Shown here piece by piece: positions 1 through 9,059 of a stretch of DNA of 64,000 nt (positions are counted from its first letter, which is position 1; every line of letters begins with the position of its first letter). The notes below the pieces were generated by a model. The model made no database searches. It was not told the DNA's origin and worked only from the letters and a program-made list of their open reading frames with translations. The position numbers and the translations under genes are program-made. This DNA comes from CAVPKN01 sp963832835 (GTDB lineage: Bacteria; Chlamydiota; Chlamydiia; Chlamydiales; JAAKFR01): NCBI GenBank assembly GCA_963832835.1, contig CAWHVD010000001.1:2294001-2358000 (forward strand), read 5' to 3'.

Positions 1-1753
1 CCAGTCGCTTGGTTAAGACTTTATCCATGCAAATAGCAGCCGAGCGGTAATCAGGGCCGACGTAAGGTTTGCCTAACATTTCAAAAAATCCTTGAATAGT
101 TCCATCTTCACCATTTGTGCCATGTAAAATCGGTAAGTACAAATCACAAGCTTCCAATTCACGGGTGATCTGGGGATCTAAAATTGAAAGGGCATGAGGC
201 GATGCCACTACAGGCTGAGAGGCCTGTAAATCTTCCGCTTCCTTCCCAATGACCCATTTACCCTCTTTATCGATCCCAAAAAACCGTACATTATAAAGCG
301 ATCTGTCCAGCCAGCCAGCCACAGCACGTGAAGAGCGCATCGATATTTCGTGCTCACACGAAGCACCACCAAAAATCAGCCCCACCTCCATTTTACGCGG
401 CACCAGCTGCGTCAGCAATTCTCCGTGTAACCGGTTGATATTTCCAGCGCCAATGCATAATAGGACATCGTGGGTCTGTAATACTCTGTTCAGCTCCTCA
501 CACCTTCCTTCTTTGGACAGATAGGCGCAAGGGACAGTCGAAACCTCCTTGATCTTATTCAGGAGGGTGTAGGCATCAATCCCATCTATGGGGCTTTCAT
601 GTGCAGAATAGATATCGGTCACCAAAAGAAGATCTGCCATCTCAAAGGCTTTCCCAAACTCTTCCAATAAATCGCGTGTACGGGAATAGCGATGAGGCTG
701 GAAGACAACTACCAAACGGCGTTCGCGTACTGCGTGCTTCACTGCTTTCAGGGTCTTAGCAATCTCCGTCGGATGATGACCATAATCGTCCACAAATAAG
801 ATACCATGGGCCTCTCCCCGGATTTCACAGCGGCGTCCGATTCCTGCAAAATCCCTAAAACTGGCACGGATTTTTTCCTCAGGAATACCTAAACGCACTG
901 CCATCCCAAAGACTGCTGCTGCGTTCAAAGCATTGTACTCTCCTACGAGGGCTAGATCGATAGCAGTATACGTTTGTCCAGCGAAATGGAGATCGAAAAT
1001 GGAATGCCATCCTTGCTGTGCATAATTGCTGATGGTTAAAGCATTATGACAACCAAAACCGTAAGAGGTCCCTCTGCCTGCTGACAATGCGCGCAAGACA
1101 GGATCATCTCCGCAATAAAAAAGCAGCTTTTCGTTGTCCACTTGATTAAAGAAGGTATGAAAATCCTTGTTCAAAGCTTCTGCAGATTGATAATGATCCA
1201 AATGCTCGGGCTCAATATTGGTGATGATTGCTCCGTATGGATGGTATTTCAGAAAGGTCCCATCACTTTCATCGGCTTCAGCAACAAAATATTTCCCAGA
1301 ACCTTTCTTCCCATTGATCCCTGATAATATCATTCCTCCAACTGCGAATGTGGGGTCCATTCCCCCTTCAATCAGGACAGTTGTCAATAACGACGTGGTA
1401 GTTGTCTTACCGTGAGTACCGGCAATTGCTAGAGCGTGATGGCCACCCATCAACTGAGCGAGCAAATCAGAACGGTGCAGCATAGGACATTGCAACGCAA
1501 GCGCTGCGCTGTACTCAGGGTTATTTTCCTGGATTTGGGAATTGAAGACTACCGTATCTCCAGCAGAGATATGGACGGCTGCATGCCCGGTACTGACAAC
1601 TGCACCTTTTTGGATGAGCCTGTCTGTGTTATCGCTCGAAGCAAGATCGCTTCCCGATACAGGTATCTGTTGATCCAGCAAGATACGCGCAAGTGCGCTC
1701 ATGCCGATCCCGCCAATGCCGATGAAATGGTATTTTTTGAGTGTAGGGTTCAT
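1..1753 (-). CDS. murC-ddl: MurC-Ddl fusion (UDP-MurNAc-L-Ala ligase / D-Ala-D-Ala ligase), 3' end cut by window
   Basis: The MurC part joins L-alanine to UDP-MurNAc; the Ddl part makes D-Ala-D-Ala; both act in the cytoplasm for peptidoglycan precursors. Residues 1 to about 454 are MurC: N-terminal GIGGIGMSAL and P-loop GTHGKTTTT near residue 112. From about residue 455 the same frame continues as Ddl, opening with VGLIFGGASCEHEISMRS, and it leaves the window at base 1 with much of Ddl missing. The ATG at 1753 overlaps the murG stop as ATGA, so translation is probably coupled. A MurC-Ddl fusion is established in Chlamydia and supports the chlamydial assignment. I see no internal stop between the two parts; an internal Ddl start at 391 cannot be excluded. 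Confidence 0.95.
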   Translation of the reverse strand, partial: MNPTLKKYHFIGIGGIGMSALARILLDQQIPVSGSDLASSDNTDRLIQKGAVVSTGHAAVHISAGDTVVFNSQIQENNPEYSAALALQCPMLHRSDLLAQLMGGHHALAIAGTHGKTTTTSLLTTVLIEGGMDPTFAVGGMILSGINGKKGSGKYFVAEADESDGTFLKYHPYGAIITNIEPEHLDHYQSAEALNKDFHTFFNQVDNEKLLFYCGDDPVLRALSAGRGTSYGFGCHNALTISNYAQQGWHSIFDLHFAGQTYTAIDLALVGEYNALNAAAVFGMAVRLGIPEEKIRASFRDFAGIGRRCEIRGEAHGILFVDDYGHHPTEIAKTLKAVKHAVRERRLVVVFQPHRYSRTRDLLEEFGKAFEMADLLLVTDIYSAHESPIDGIDAYTLLNKIKEVSTVPCAYLSKEGRCEELNRVLQTHDVLLCIGAGNINRLHGELLTQLVPRKMEVGLIFGGASCEHEISMRSSRAVAGWLDRSLYNVRFFGIDKEGKWVIGKEAEDLQASQPVVASPHALSILDPQITRELEACDLYLPILHGTNGEDGTIQGFFEMLGKPYVGPDYRSAAICMDKVLTKRL

Positions 1754-2823
1754 GCGATGTCCTGTATCAAATCAGCTAATTGGATGGCCCTGCGCTGTTG
1801 CTTGTAAGCCTTAATATTATCCTTGGCAATTGCGCGATCAGCCAATTGCTGGACAATACAAGCTGCTAGGAGTGCAGCATCCAGTTCATTTTCTTTATAC
1901 ATCTTCCCCCCTTTGACGATCGATACAAAATGTTCTCCATTTTTTTCTTGGTGATTTTCTGTAGCAAAGGGGAAAGGTACTAAAACAGCCGGCAGGTTGT
2001 GGGCGATGAGCTCGCACACTGTCGCGGCCCCAGCTCGGGTCACTCCACAGTCAGCAATGCGCATCGCGAGGTCCATGCGCGGCTCAAAAGGCTTGACGCA
2101 AGCAGCAATTCCTAACTCTTGATACCGTGTACGTGCTTGTGTAGCTTGATTCTCGTTTCCTGTAAAGTGGAGAACTTGAATAGAGGTTAAGCGAGGAAGA
2201 GCTTCCAAAAAAAGAATATTGAGACGAGTGGCTCCCTGGGAGCCACCAAATACAAGTAGAAGGGGTTTTTCACATGGGGTTAAGCCGAAATATTCCCACG
2301 CTGCTAAATTTGTGGTTTGGGATCTTTTTCTTTGAGGAAATACGACCTCTACTGCATTTTGGGCAGTTTTTCCTTTCAGGTAAGAACGGGTGATTGGAAA
2401 GGTAATGGCAGTTGTATGTACCCAAGGGGCAAATAAGCGGTTCACTTTTCCCAGAACCGCATTTTGCTCATGTATGACAGTAGGTTTTCCCATAAAAGCA
2501 GCCGCTGCAAGAACAGGAAGGGTAAAAAAGCTGCCGAATCCGATTACCACATCTGGATTAAATTTCTTTAGAATCTTACTGCTTTGTTTAATGCCTGAGC
2601 AAATTTTTCCTAAGCCCTTACATATTTGCAAAGGGTTTGTAAGTGAAAATGTAGCACAAGGAATCTCTTCAAATCGAAAAATCTCGCGATTAAAATAACG
2701 GCTCGTTGAAAGGCCTCCGGCAACAAATAAAATTTCCCAGTCGGGTAACGCTTCAGCTAAGCTTTGCGCCGGAAACAGATGTCCTCCTGTCCCCCCCGCA
2801 CTCAAAATGGCTCTTTTTTTCAT
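1750..2823 (-). CDS. murG: MurG, UDP-GlcNAc:undecaprenyl-PP-MurNAc-pentapeptide GlcNAc transferase
   Basis: Transfers GlcNAc to lipid I to give lipid II on the inner membrane face. The N-terminal glycine-rich loop GGTGGH lies at about residues 10-15. FGGSQGATRLN in the middle and GAATVCELIAHNLPAVLVP further on match the GT28 donor-binding motifs. I place the start at the ATG at 2823, which has GGAAG a few bases upstream; the open frame extends to a TTG at 2835. The gene then overlaps the ftsW 3' end by about 71 bases in another frame. At 357 residues it has normal MurG length. It sits in the mraY-to-murC operon. Confidence 0.95.
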   Translation of the reverse strand: MKKRAILSAGGTGGHLFPAQSLAEALPDWEILFVAGGLSTSRYFNREIFRFEEIPCATFSLTNPLQICKGLGKICSGIKQSSKILKKFNPDVVIGFGSFFTLPVLAAAAFMGKPTVIHEQNAVLGKVNRLFAPWVHTTAITFPITRSYLKGKTAQNAVEVVFPQRKRSQTTNLAAWEYFGLTPCEKPLLLVFGGSQGATRLNILFLEALPRLTSIQVLHFTGNENQATQARTRYQELGIAACVKPFEPRMDLAMRIADCGVTRAGAATVCELIAHNLPAVLVPFPFATENHQEKNGEHFVSIVKGGKMYKENELDAALLAACIVQQLADRAIAKDNIKAYKQQRRAIQLADLIQDIA

Positions 2824-3895
2824 TTCTACTTCCAATATTCAACAAAACAGCTAATCCAATCATATTGGATATCAAGGATGTTCCCCCTTGGCTAAAGAAA
2901 GGGAGATTGACCCCTTTGCTAGGTAAAAGCCCGGATACAACCCCAAGATTCAAGAAGGCTTGCAGTGCAATCAAAAATGTAATCGCGGCTGCTAAATATG
3001 TGCCCGCTGGATTTAGACTTTGCATGGCAATCGAAAACCCTCCAAATGCAAAAAGCATATAGAGAACAATCAGTAGCAAAATACCCACAAACCCGAATTC
3101 TTCTGCATAAATTGCAGCGATGTAATCATTTTGAGCTTCAGGCAAATAAGTGAGTTTTTGCAAGCTAGCTCCAGGTCCTCTACCTAATAGGCCTCCTGAA
3201 CCTGCTGCAATCTTAGCCTGATAGGGTTGATGCCCCTTCCCTTTCAAATCGAGTTCAGGATGCAAATAGACCTGGATCCGCCCTCTTACGTAGGGCAGCT
3301 GGTATGCTGCGATCACCCCTATAGAAATCATCACCACCATGGGAAGGACCCAATACTTAAACCGAATGCCCGTGAGAAAAAATAAAGGAATCAACGAAGC
3401 GCCCATAACAGCCGTCGTGCCATTGTCGGGCTCAATCATAACCAAAAACATGGGAACGGCTAGGCATGCGATAACCTTGCAAAAGGTCAAAAACTGCACA
3501 TCGTGTTGTTTACGCCTCAGATACCATTCGATGTAAGCCATAGGAAGCAGGTATTTTACAAATTCCGATGGTTGAAATGTCAATGTGCCCACTCCCAGCC
3601 ATCTGTGAGCCCCATTACGGACTTTTCCGATTCCCGGCACAAAAACCAACAATAAAAGCACACATGTCCCGGCGAGCAAAAGAGGAGTGCAGCTGATCAG
3701 ATGCGTGTATCCAATGCGATAGACCAACAGAGCAAAAAATAGACCTGCAGCTGCGTACACGATTTGCCGTAAGCAGGCTTGATGGAGGTTACGATCCAAA
3801 GCTCGGTCTAGAATTTCTGCTGAGCTTGTGTTAAACACCATCATCAAGCCTAAGGCAAAGATGAGAGTCACACACAGCAAAATGAGTAGACGCAT
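2753..3895 (-). CDS. ftsW: FtsW/RodA-family SEDS protein
   Basis: SEDS proteins polymerise lipid II glycan strands with a class B PBP at the division or elongation site. The 380 residues are mostly membrane segments (about ten). Conserved SEDS features are LTFQPSEFVKYLLPMAY, the PDNGTTAVM segment, GPGASLQKLTYLPEAQNDYI and the terminal FFSQGGTSLISNMIGLAVL. The last 20 or so residues are read from DNA that also encodes the start of murG in another frame. A LysM-protein gene ends 7 bases upstream. Position between a LysM gene and murG matches Chlamydia CT760, so ftsW is preferred to rodA. Confidence 0.92.
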   Translation of the reverse strand: MRLLILLCVTLIFALGLMMVFNTSSAEILDRALDRNLHQACLRQIVYAAAGLFFALLVYRIGYTHLISCTPLLLAGTCVLLLLVFVPGIGKVRNGAHRWLGVGTLTFQPSEFVKYLLPMAYIEWYLRRKQHDVQFLTFCKVIACLAVPMFLVMIEPDNGTTAVMGASLIPLFFLTGIRFKYWVLPMVVMISIGVIAAYQLPYVRGRIQVYLHPELDLKGKGHQPYQAKIAAGSGGLLGRGPGASLQKLTYLPEAQNDYIAAIYAEEFGFVGILLLIVLYMLFAFGGFSIAMQSLNPAGTYLAAAITFLIALQAFLNLGVVSGLLPSKGVNLPFFSQGGTSLISNMIGLAVLLNIGSRNEKKSHFECGGDRRTSVSGAKLS

Positions 3896-3902
3896 AAGTT
3901 AC

Positions 3903-4583
3903 TTAACGGATTTTGAGTCTATCACCTGGACGTAGGTGCTTGGCTTTTTGGTCATCCAAACCATTTAAACGGAGCAGCTCTTCCAGATTAATTTTATTAC
4001 GGGACGCTATTAACCAAGGGTTGTCTCCCTCTTTGACAATGTAGTAGTCTCCAGCGGTAGATGGTGCAGGAGCTATAGGAATCTTGTCTCCTTTTGTCAG
4101 AGGTACTTTCAGGACTTGCCCAATCTTAAGCTGTGTGGATGAAAGATTGCTGGCCTTCATGATCGCAGCTACAGTTGTGTTGTTAGCTTTTGCAATCTTC
4201 TCCAGAAAATCCCCTTTCTTAACCGTGATGTTCACAAATTGGGAGTCTTGTTTCTCTATAGGATGAGAGCGGGTTAAGGGAGCTGTGGGGTTGGGATTAT
4301 GGACAACAGTTGCTGGAGGATGCTGGGGTGCCATCACTAACTCAGTTTCTTCAAAGGGGTATAAACTTTCACCAATTGGAGCTGCAGGCGTGGGCGCAGA
4401 GGTCACAAATTCGTTTAACAGCTCATCTTGAATAAAAGGAGCTACAGCAAGGTCGGCACCCTTTGTATTTTTTTTCTTAATCTCGTCTTTGGAGTCCCCC
4501 GTACGAATAGCGGTGGCAAATAGGATCATTAACAGTGCGGCGTTCACCAAAACGGCAATAATAATAGTATCTCTGCGGCTCAT
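3903..4583 (-). CDS. Membrane-anchored protein with two LysM domains (NlpD-like)
   Basis: A 226-residue protein with one N-terminal membrane segment (about residues 8-27), a low-complexity Pro/Ala/Thr linker, then two LysM domains. The first starts VNITVKKGDFLEKIAKANN at about residue 117. The second starts YYIVKEGDNPWLIASRNKI and runs to the C-terminus. LysM binds GlcNAc-containing glycans, so a peptidoglycan-binding role at the septum beside FtsW is likely. No peptidase or amidase domain is present, so NlpD describes context more than activity. The start overlaps the murD stop as ATGA, and ftsW begins 7 bases after its stop. It corresponds in position to Chlamydia CT759. Confidence 0.85.
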   Translation of the reverse strand: MSRRDTIIIAVLVNAALLMILFATAIRTGDSKDEIKKKNTKGADLAVAPFIQDELLNEFVTSAPTPAAPIGESLYPFEETELVMAPQHPPATVVHNPNPTAPLTRSHPIEKQDSQFVNITVKKGDFLEKIAKANNTTVAAIMKASNLSSTQLKIGQVLKVPLTKGDKIPIAPAPSTAGDYYIVKEGDNPWLIASRNKINLEELLRLNGLDDQKAKHLRPGDRLKIR

Positions 4584-5809
4584 AGTAGCTCCCTTACTAT
4601 ATGTGTAAATGTCTCTCCCCTGTGCTGGTAGTCTCTAAACTGGTCATAGCTCGAACAGCCCGGCGACAATAGGACCGTATCGCCAGCGTGAGCTTGCCCC
4701 GCTGCGATCCGCACTCCTTCTTGTAGAGAAGAAATTCTTTGTACTGTCATCTCCCGCCTTAGCTCCCTCTCTATCCTCTGTGCAGCATCTCCTAACGCTA
4801 AAACGGATTTGACCTTTCCTCTGCAAGAGGGAAGCCAATCACTAAAAGCGCCTCCTTTGTCTACTCCACCAGCGATCAAGATAACAGGGGCATCTAGCGC
4901 CTGCAGCGCTTTGATCACCGCGTCAACACTTGTCGCTTTGCTATCATTAATGTACTTGACTCCTGCAATCTCCCTCACAAACTCAAGCCTGTGCGGGGGA
5001 TGGACAAAGGTTTCGACCCCCTTCTGAAGGACGGCAAGAGATACACCCGTGAGCGCAAACGCTGCTAGAGCATTCTCCACATCGTGAGGAAAAAGACGAT
5101 AGCAATTATCTCTATACCCTAGAGGCCAAATCGTTTCAACCTTTTTAATCATCGGTGCTACAATTTGCAAGCCGCACACTTGCAATACCTGCTGGGTTAC
5201 ATAGAGGGGTGCGTGCTCTTTCAAGCAAAGAGCAATTTTGAGCTTGGCCTGAACATAATCCTCGAACGAAGGATGGCGGTCGAGATGATTGGGCGTAATA
5301 TTTAAAACGACCGCACCATCGAAAACGGGATGAATGGCTATCCTCTCGAGTTGGAATGAACTGAGCTCCACCACAAAAACTTCATAAGCGCCATCGATTT
5401 GTGATAAAAGTGGAACACCTACGTTGCCTGCTGCCAGAGCGCGCGTCCCGCCTGTATTCAAAAGATGCACCGCTAAAAGTGTGGCGGTGGTTTTACCGTT
5501 CGAGCCTGTGACTGCCAATATTTTCTTGCCACGTTGGGCCAACTCGGCCAGAGCAAGATCGATCTCTCCAACCATAGGGATACCCCGATTTAAAGCGGTC
5601 GCAACCCAGGGATGAGAGCAATCAATCCCCGGCGATTTCACTAACAATCCCACATTTTCCAATTGGGGCTGCTCTGCATCTGATACAACTCTTACCCCCT
5701 CTAAAGCCGTCTGTGCGCGGTCAACACCCAGAACCTCGTCCCCTCTTTCCTGGAGATAGGTAGCCGCACACCTACCACTGACCCCCAACCCTAGAACGAC
5801 AACTTTCAT
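4580..5809 (-). CDS. murD: MurD, UDP-MurNAc-L-Ala:D-Glu ligase
   Basis: Adds D-glutamate to UDP-MurNAc-L-Ala. The protein begins MKVVVLGLGVSGRCAATYL, the MurD Rossmann-like uridine-binding start. The ATP P-loop TGSNGKTT lies near residues 101-108. Other conserved pieces are VVELSSFQLE, LNITPNHLDRH, YINDSKATSVDA and LLSPGCSSYDQF. An open frame reaches back to 5950 but would run into mraY, so I chose the ATG at 5809, where family similarity begins. It overlaps the downstream LysM gene by 4 bases. An 11-bp hairpin lies just upstream. Confidence 0.94.
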   Translation of the reverse strand: MKVVVLGLGVSGRCAATYLQERGDEVLGVDRAQTALEGVRVVSDAEQPQLENVGLLVKSPGIDCSHPWVATALNRGIPMVGEIDLALAELAQRGKKILAVTGSNGKTTATLLAVHLLNTGGTRALAAGNVGVPLLSQIDGAYEVFVVELSSFQLERIAIHPVFDGAVVLNITPNHLDRHPSFEDYVQAKLKIALCLKEHAPLYVTQQVLQVCGLQIVAPMIKKVETIWPLGYRDNCYRLFPHDVENALAAFALTGVSLAVLQKGVETFVHPPHRLEFVREIAGVKYINDSKATSVDAVIKALQALDAPVILIAGGVDKGGAFSDWLPSCRGKVKSVLALGDAAQRIERELRREMTVQRISSLQEGVRIAAGQAHAGDTVLLSPGCSSYDQFRDYQHRGETFTHIVRELL

Positions 5810-5835
5810 ATTAGGTACATTTTTTCTTCCCATTA

Positions 5836-5865
5836 CAAGGCGGTGCGGTGCTCTGCACCGCCTTG
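5836..5865. other. Perfect 11-bp hairpin between mraY and murD
   Basis: CAAGGCGGTGC (5836-5846) and its exact reverse complement GCACCGCCTTG (5855-5865) surround an 8-base loop. It lies in the only real gap (about 83 bases) of an otherwise overlapping operon. No T-run follows on the minus strand, so it is not a classic terminator. An RNA-processing, attenuation or stability element is possible. Confidence 0.7.
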
Positions 5866-5892
5866 CAATGGACAATAAGTTTATGTAGTGTC

Positions 5893-7080
5893 CTACTGGA
5901 ATTTGAGGGTTGCGATGCCTACGATCGCAAGCAACAATCCCACAATCCAAAAACGGACTACCACCTTCGTCTCCGGCCAGCCTTTATATTCAAAGTGGTG
6001 GTGGAGAGGAGCACACAAAAAGATACGCTTCTTCCCCAAAAACTTATAGCCACCCACCTGCAGCATTACAGAAAGGGCTTCGATCACAAATACACCACCG
6101 ATAATACTCAGTAGGAGTTCACGTTTTAGAAGTACAGCACAAACCCCCAAAATAGCCCCTAAAGTGAGAGACCCTGTATCGCCCATAAATACTTGCGCAG
6201 GATGACCGTTGTACCACAAAAAACCCAAACAGGCGCCTGCCATAGCAGCAAGGTAAATGGCGATCTCCCCACTCCCCTCGATATACAAAATATTCAGATA
6301 GCGCGCGATATCATGATGATTAGAGATAAAAGCAATTAAGGCAAAAGCACTAGCAGCTAGCATGACAGTTCCCGTTGCCAGTCCATCGAGGCCATCTGTC
6401 AAATTCACCGCATTGGAAGCACCTGTAATCACAATCATGATCAAGAGCGCCATCCCGATGAGACCCATTCCTGACCACTCCAAGATAGGCTCTTTCAAAA
6501 AAGGCACATAGAGGCGGGCCGCATATTCTCTTAGCGTCAAGCTCACTGCGTCTGCTTTTACATCAGGAGCTGCGAACCAATTGCCAAAATGAACCCACTC
6601 TGAAAGATTACCCCCCAAAAGATAAAGAGCGATCAAGAATGCAAAGCCCCCTTGAACCAATAGCTTTTTTTTCCCACTGACCCCCTTCTTATTTTTATAT
6701 CGGAGTTTCAAATAGTCGTCCCATCCACCAAGCGTCCCCATCACGACAGTTGTCAAAAACAGAATCAGGGTAAAAGGACTCCGCAAGTCCATCCAGAGAA
6801 GTAGAGATACCAACAGGGCAAAGAGGATCAAGATTCCTCCCATCGTTGGTGTATCATTTTTATTGCGATGCAGCTCTCCCAATAACGGACAATCTTCGCT
6901 ACGTACCTTGTCGCCTACTTTCCATGCATAAAGCTGCCTGATGAAATATTTTCCAAAAATAAGAATCAACAAAAGGGCTGTGATGGCAGCCAAGGCCATA
7001 CGGGTCGAACAGTATTCAAAAACTGTTGGAGCCTTAATCCCGAACACATCACGCAATAAATACATCAAAAAAAGGAGCAT
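5893..7080 (-). CDS. mraY: MraY, phospho-MurNAc-pentapeptide translocase
   Basis: Transfers phospho-MurNAc-pentapeptide to undecaprenyl phosphate to form lipid I in the inner membrane. The polytopic protein carries the Mg-binding GGWDDYLKLRYKN, the signature SNAVNLTDGLDGLATG, VFMGDTGSLTLG, and the C-terminal HHHFEYKGWPETKVVVRFW. At 395 residues it is somewhat longer than the usual ~330-360, the extra length lying mainly in a periplasm-facing loop near residues 165-205. It is the first gene of the murein operon running to murC-ddl. In Chlamydia mraY adjoins murF; here about 4 kb of other DNA separates them. Confidence 0.95.
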   Translation of the reverse strand: MLLFLMYLLRDVFGIKAPTVFEYCSTRMALAAITALLLILIFGKYFIRQLYAWKVGDKVRSEDCPLLGELHRNKNDTPTMGGILILFALLVSLLLWMDLRSPFTLILFLTTVVMGTLGGWDDYLKLRYKNKKGVSGKKKLLVQGGFAFLIALYLLGGNLSEWVHFGNWFAAPDVKADAVSLTLREYAARLYVPFLKEPILEWSGMGLIGMALLIMIVITGASNAVNLTDGLDGLATGTVMLAASAFALIAFISNHHDIARYLNILYIEGSGEIAIYLAAMAGACLGFLWYNGHPAQVFMGDTGSLTLGAILGVCAVLLKRELLLSIIGGVFVIEALSVMLQVGGYKFLGKKRIFLCAPLHHHFEYKGWPETKVVVRFWIVGLLLAIVGIATLKFQ

Positions 7081-7466
7081 AAGACCGTATATTAAAGCCC
7101 AATTTCGAGAATTTTTCTACACCAAAAAGGAACTTCCAACAACTTATATAAATTCTTGGTATAAATTTTGAAGACAAAGAGACGAGATACAGGATTGGAT
7201 TCTGTGCTCCCCTCGATGTCGTTCTAAACAGACAACATTGCAGGACAGGGCATGCCTTTTTTAAATCTCTTTGTCCAAAAAAACTTCCTTCATTTTACAA
7301 ACCCCAGGCGAAGGAAGAGTATTGTAAAAGGCTCAAGTATTTCTAGTTTAAAGAGGGAGTTGCATAACCAGGCTAGTCGCTTCGACAAGATAGTCTTTTA
7401 CTCTTAATATGGACGCCTCATCTAGGAAGGGAGACATAGGAAATACCTTCAATGCGTAGATTAAAT
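7081..7466. other. Gene-free gap between the decarboxylase gene and mraY
   Basis: About 386 bases with no convincing coding region. It should hold the mraY operon promoter and the 3' end of the decarboxylase transcript, both minus-strand. I see no clear terminator hairpin and only weak -35/-10-like stretches, so no site is named. Confidence 0.5.
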
Positions 7467-9059
7467 CTATATGTTCTCCCCCCCACGCAGTGGCATTCTA
7501 TAGCCCAGGGTAATAGATGTGTATGGAGGCGCCTCCCATCCGGGCACTTTTCCATCAGAATCATGCAACATTGCAAACAGCTTACGTGCGATTTTGGCTT
7601 GAAATTCATTATATAAATGTAACGAATCGCGATAATTAGTATTATTGAGCTCTTGATCATACTGAACTTTAGCATCAATCGTGGGGGGATAAATTCTGAA
7701 CAATGTAACAAATCCGTAGTTGCCCGGGTTTATGCAAACCATATTTTTTTCCCGCCCCAGCACCTCCCGAAAAAACATCATCAACTCAGTCATCCTTCCT
7801 AGCATGACCTGATAGCCTTCATAACCGAAGAATTTTAATGAAGCCCAGCCTGCTAGAGCTCCAGATGCTCCTCGGGTTGTTTCTAGGGTAAACATAAAAG
7901 GGTTGTAATTTGTATATTTCTGTAAGTAAGGGGGGTCCGGACGAGCTAGTTTTTTGGTAAAGCTTTGATAATCTTTAACGAGAAAAAAACTGCTAGCAAA
8001 GGGCGACCAACCTGTTTTGTGAAAATCAATTCCCATTGCATCTACTACCGTTAAAGCTGCGATTTGCTTGTAAACAAGCTCGATGACCTCTATGGTTTCT
8101 TGTGGAAACATCAGATGATTTAAACGCATGTCATAATTTTTAAAGGTCATCCAGGGCCACCCAATAACAGCGTCTGCATAGAAAAAAGGTTGGGGGTAGC
8201 CTTTGGCATTTTGATATGAATCGATTAACTCACGAATTTCATAAGCTGCATCGATAGCAAATGCATCGGTAGTGCCCATGGTGCACACGATCATGACAAT
8301 CGGTTTATTTTCTTCTTGGCATTTCTTCATCTCGTTCTTTAAACATTGAATATCCATGCGACTTTCTGCATCTATGGCGATTTGGCGGACATTATTCGTA
8401 CCAAGACCCGTCCAATCCCCACATGTACATTGTGCATAATGTCCCGCGGCTGACACTAACAATTGACCTTCTTCGCGAATGCCCGTTTTCCGAGAAGACT
8501 CGCCAAGTACAGTGGTCAAGGCAAGCTTCAGAGCATATAAATAAGAACCTGTCCCCCCAAAAGTATAGATACCTCCAGACACTGCTGGATCCCACCCCAA
8601 GAGTTCAGCGAGCATCGCACCCGATTCAATTTCAGCCTTAGCAACATTCCAAGAATATTCTCCTCCAGCAAGATCGGCATTGAATACTTGGCTGAGTGAA
8701 GCGCCAATGATTGAAGCAGTATTTGCGGGAGGATTCACACCACTCAATGCCATAGGGTGCCCCCAATTAGGCATTCCGTCAAACAGCTGAATAATTTCTT
8801 TAATTACTTCTGAATGGGGCGTAGATTTCTCACGCAAAGTTGCAAGTTTGCATAAAGAATAGTCAGGGACAGCGGGACTACCTAAGAAGGGCGAAAAATC
8901 AACTTTTCCATTTTCATAATAGTTATGCCTGAGTTGATTTGCCTCAGCCAGAGCTTCCTTGAAGCTATTTTCGAAGTGTTTATGCTTTGGAGCTTCCTTC
9001 CACGGGGAGGGAAATCCCTCCTGAAGATCTTGAAGTATCTGCCGCCATCGTGCGCTCAT
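7467..9059 (-). CDS. PLP-dependent group II decarboxylase (DOPA/Glu/DABA decarboxylase family)
   Basis: A 530-residue fold-type I PLP enzyme. Matches to the family are the phosphate-binding TFGGTGSYLYALKL (about 166-179), the ring-stacking His in AGHYAQ (about 207), Asp in FYADAVIGWPW (about 296) and the PLP Schiff-base lysine in DFHKTGW (Lys348). The family decarboxylates aromatic or acidic amino acids or 2,4-diaminobutyrate; substrate cannot be read here. It overlaps the cyclic-nucleotide-binding gene as TAATG and belongs to an operon started by arginase. That neighbour makes arginine-, ornithine- or amine-related metabolism or acid resistance plausible. The family is not a typical ornithine decarboxylase. 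The operon interrupts mraY-murF synteny, suggesting acquisition. Confidence 0.85.
   Translation of the reverse strand: MSARWRQILQDLQEGFPSPWKEAPKHKHFENSFKEALAEANQLRHNYYENGKVDFSPFLGSPAVPDYSLCKLATLREKSTPHSEVIKEIIQLFDGMPNWGHPMALSGVNPPANTASIIGASLSQVFNADLAGGEYSWNVAKAEIESGAMLAELLGWDPAVSGGIYTFGGTGSYLYALKLALTTVLGESSRKTGIREEGQLLVSAAGHYAQCTCGDWTGLGTNNVRQIAIDAESRMDIQCLKNEMKKCQEENKPIVMIVCTMGTTDAFAIDAAYEIRELIDSYQNAKGYPQPFFYADAVIGWPWMTFKNYDMRLNHLMFPQETIEVIELVYKQIAALTVVDAMGIDFHKTGWSPFASSFFLVKDYQSFTKKLARPDPPYLQKYTNYNPFMFTLETTRGASGALAGWASLKFFGYEGYQVMLGRMTELMMFFREVLGREKNMVCINPGNYGFVTLFRIYPPTIDAKVQYDQELNNTNYRDSLHLYNEFQAKIARKLFAMLHDSDGKVPGWEAPPYTSITLGYRMPLRGGENI

Noticed and set aside
5836..5865. Terminator between mraY and murD
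   Set aside because: No T-run follows the stem on the minus strand, and stopping here would silence most of the essential operon.
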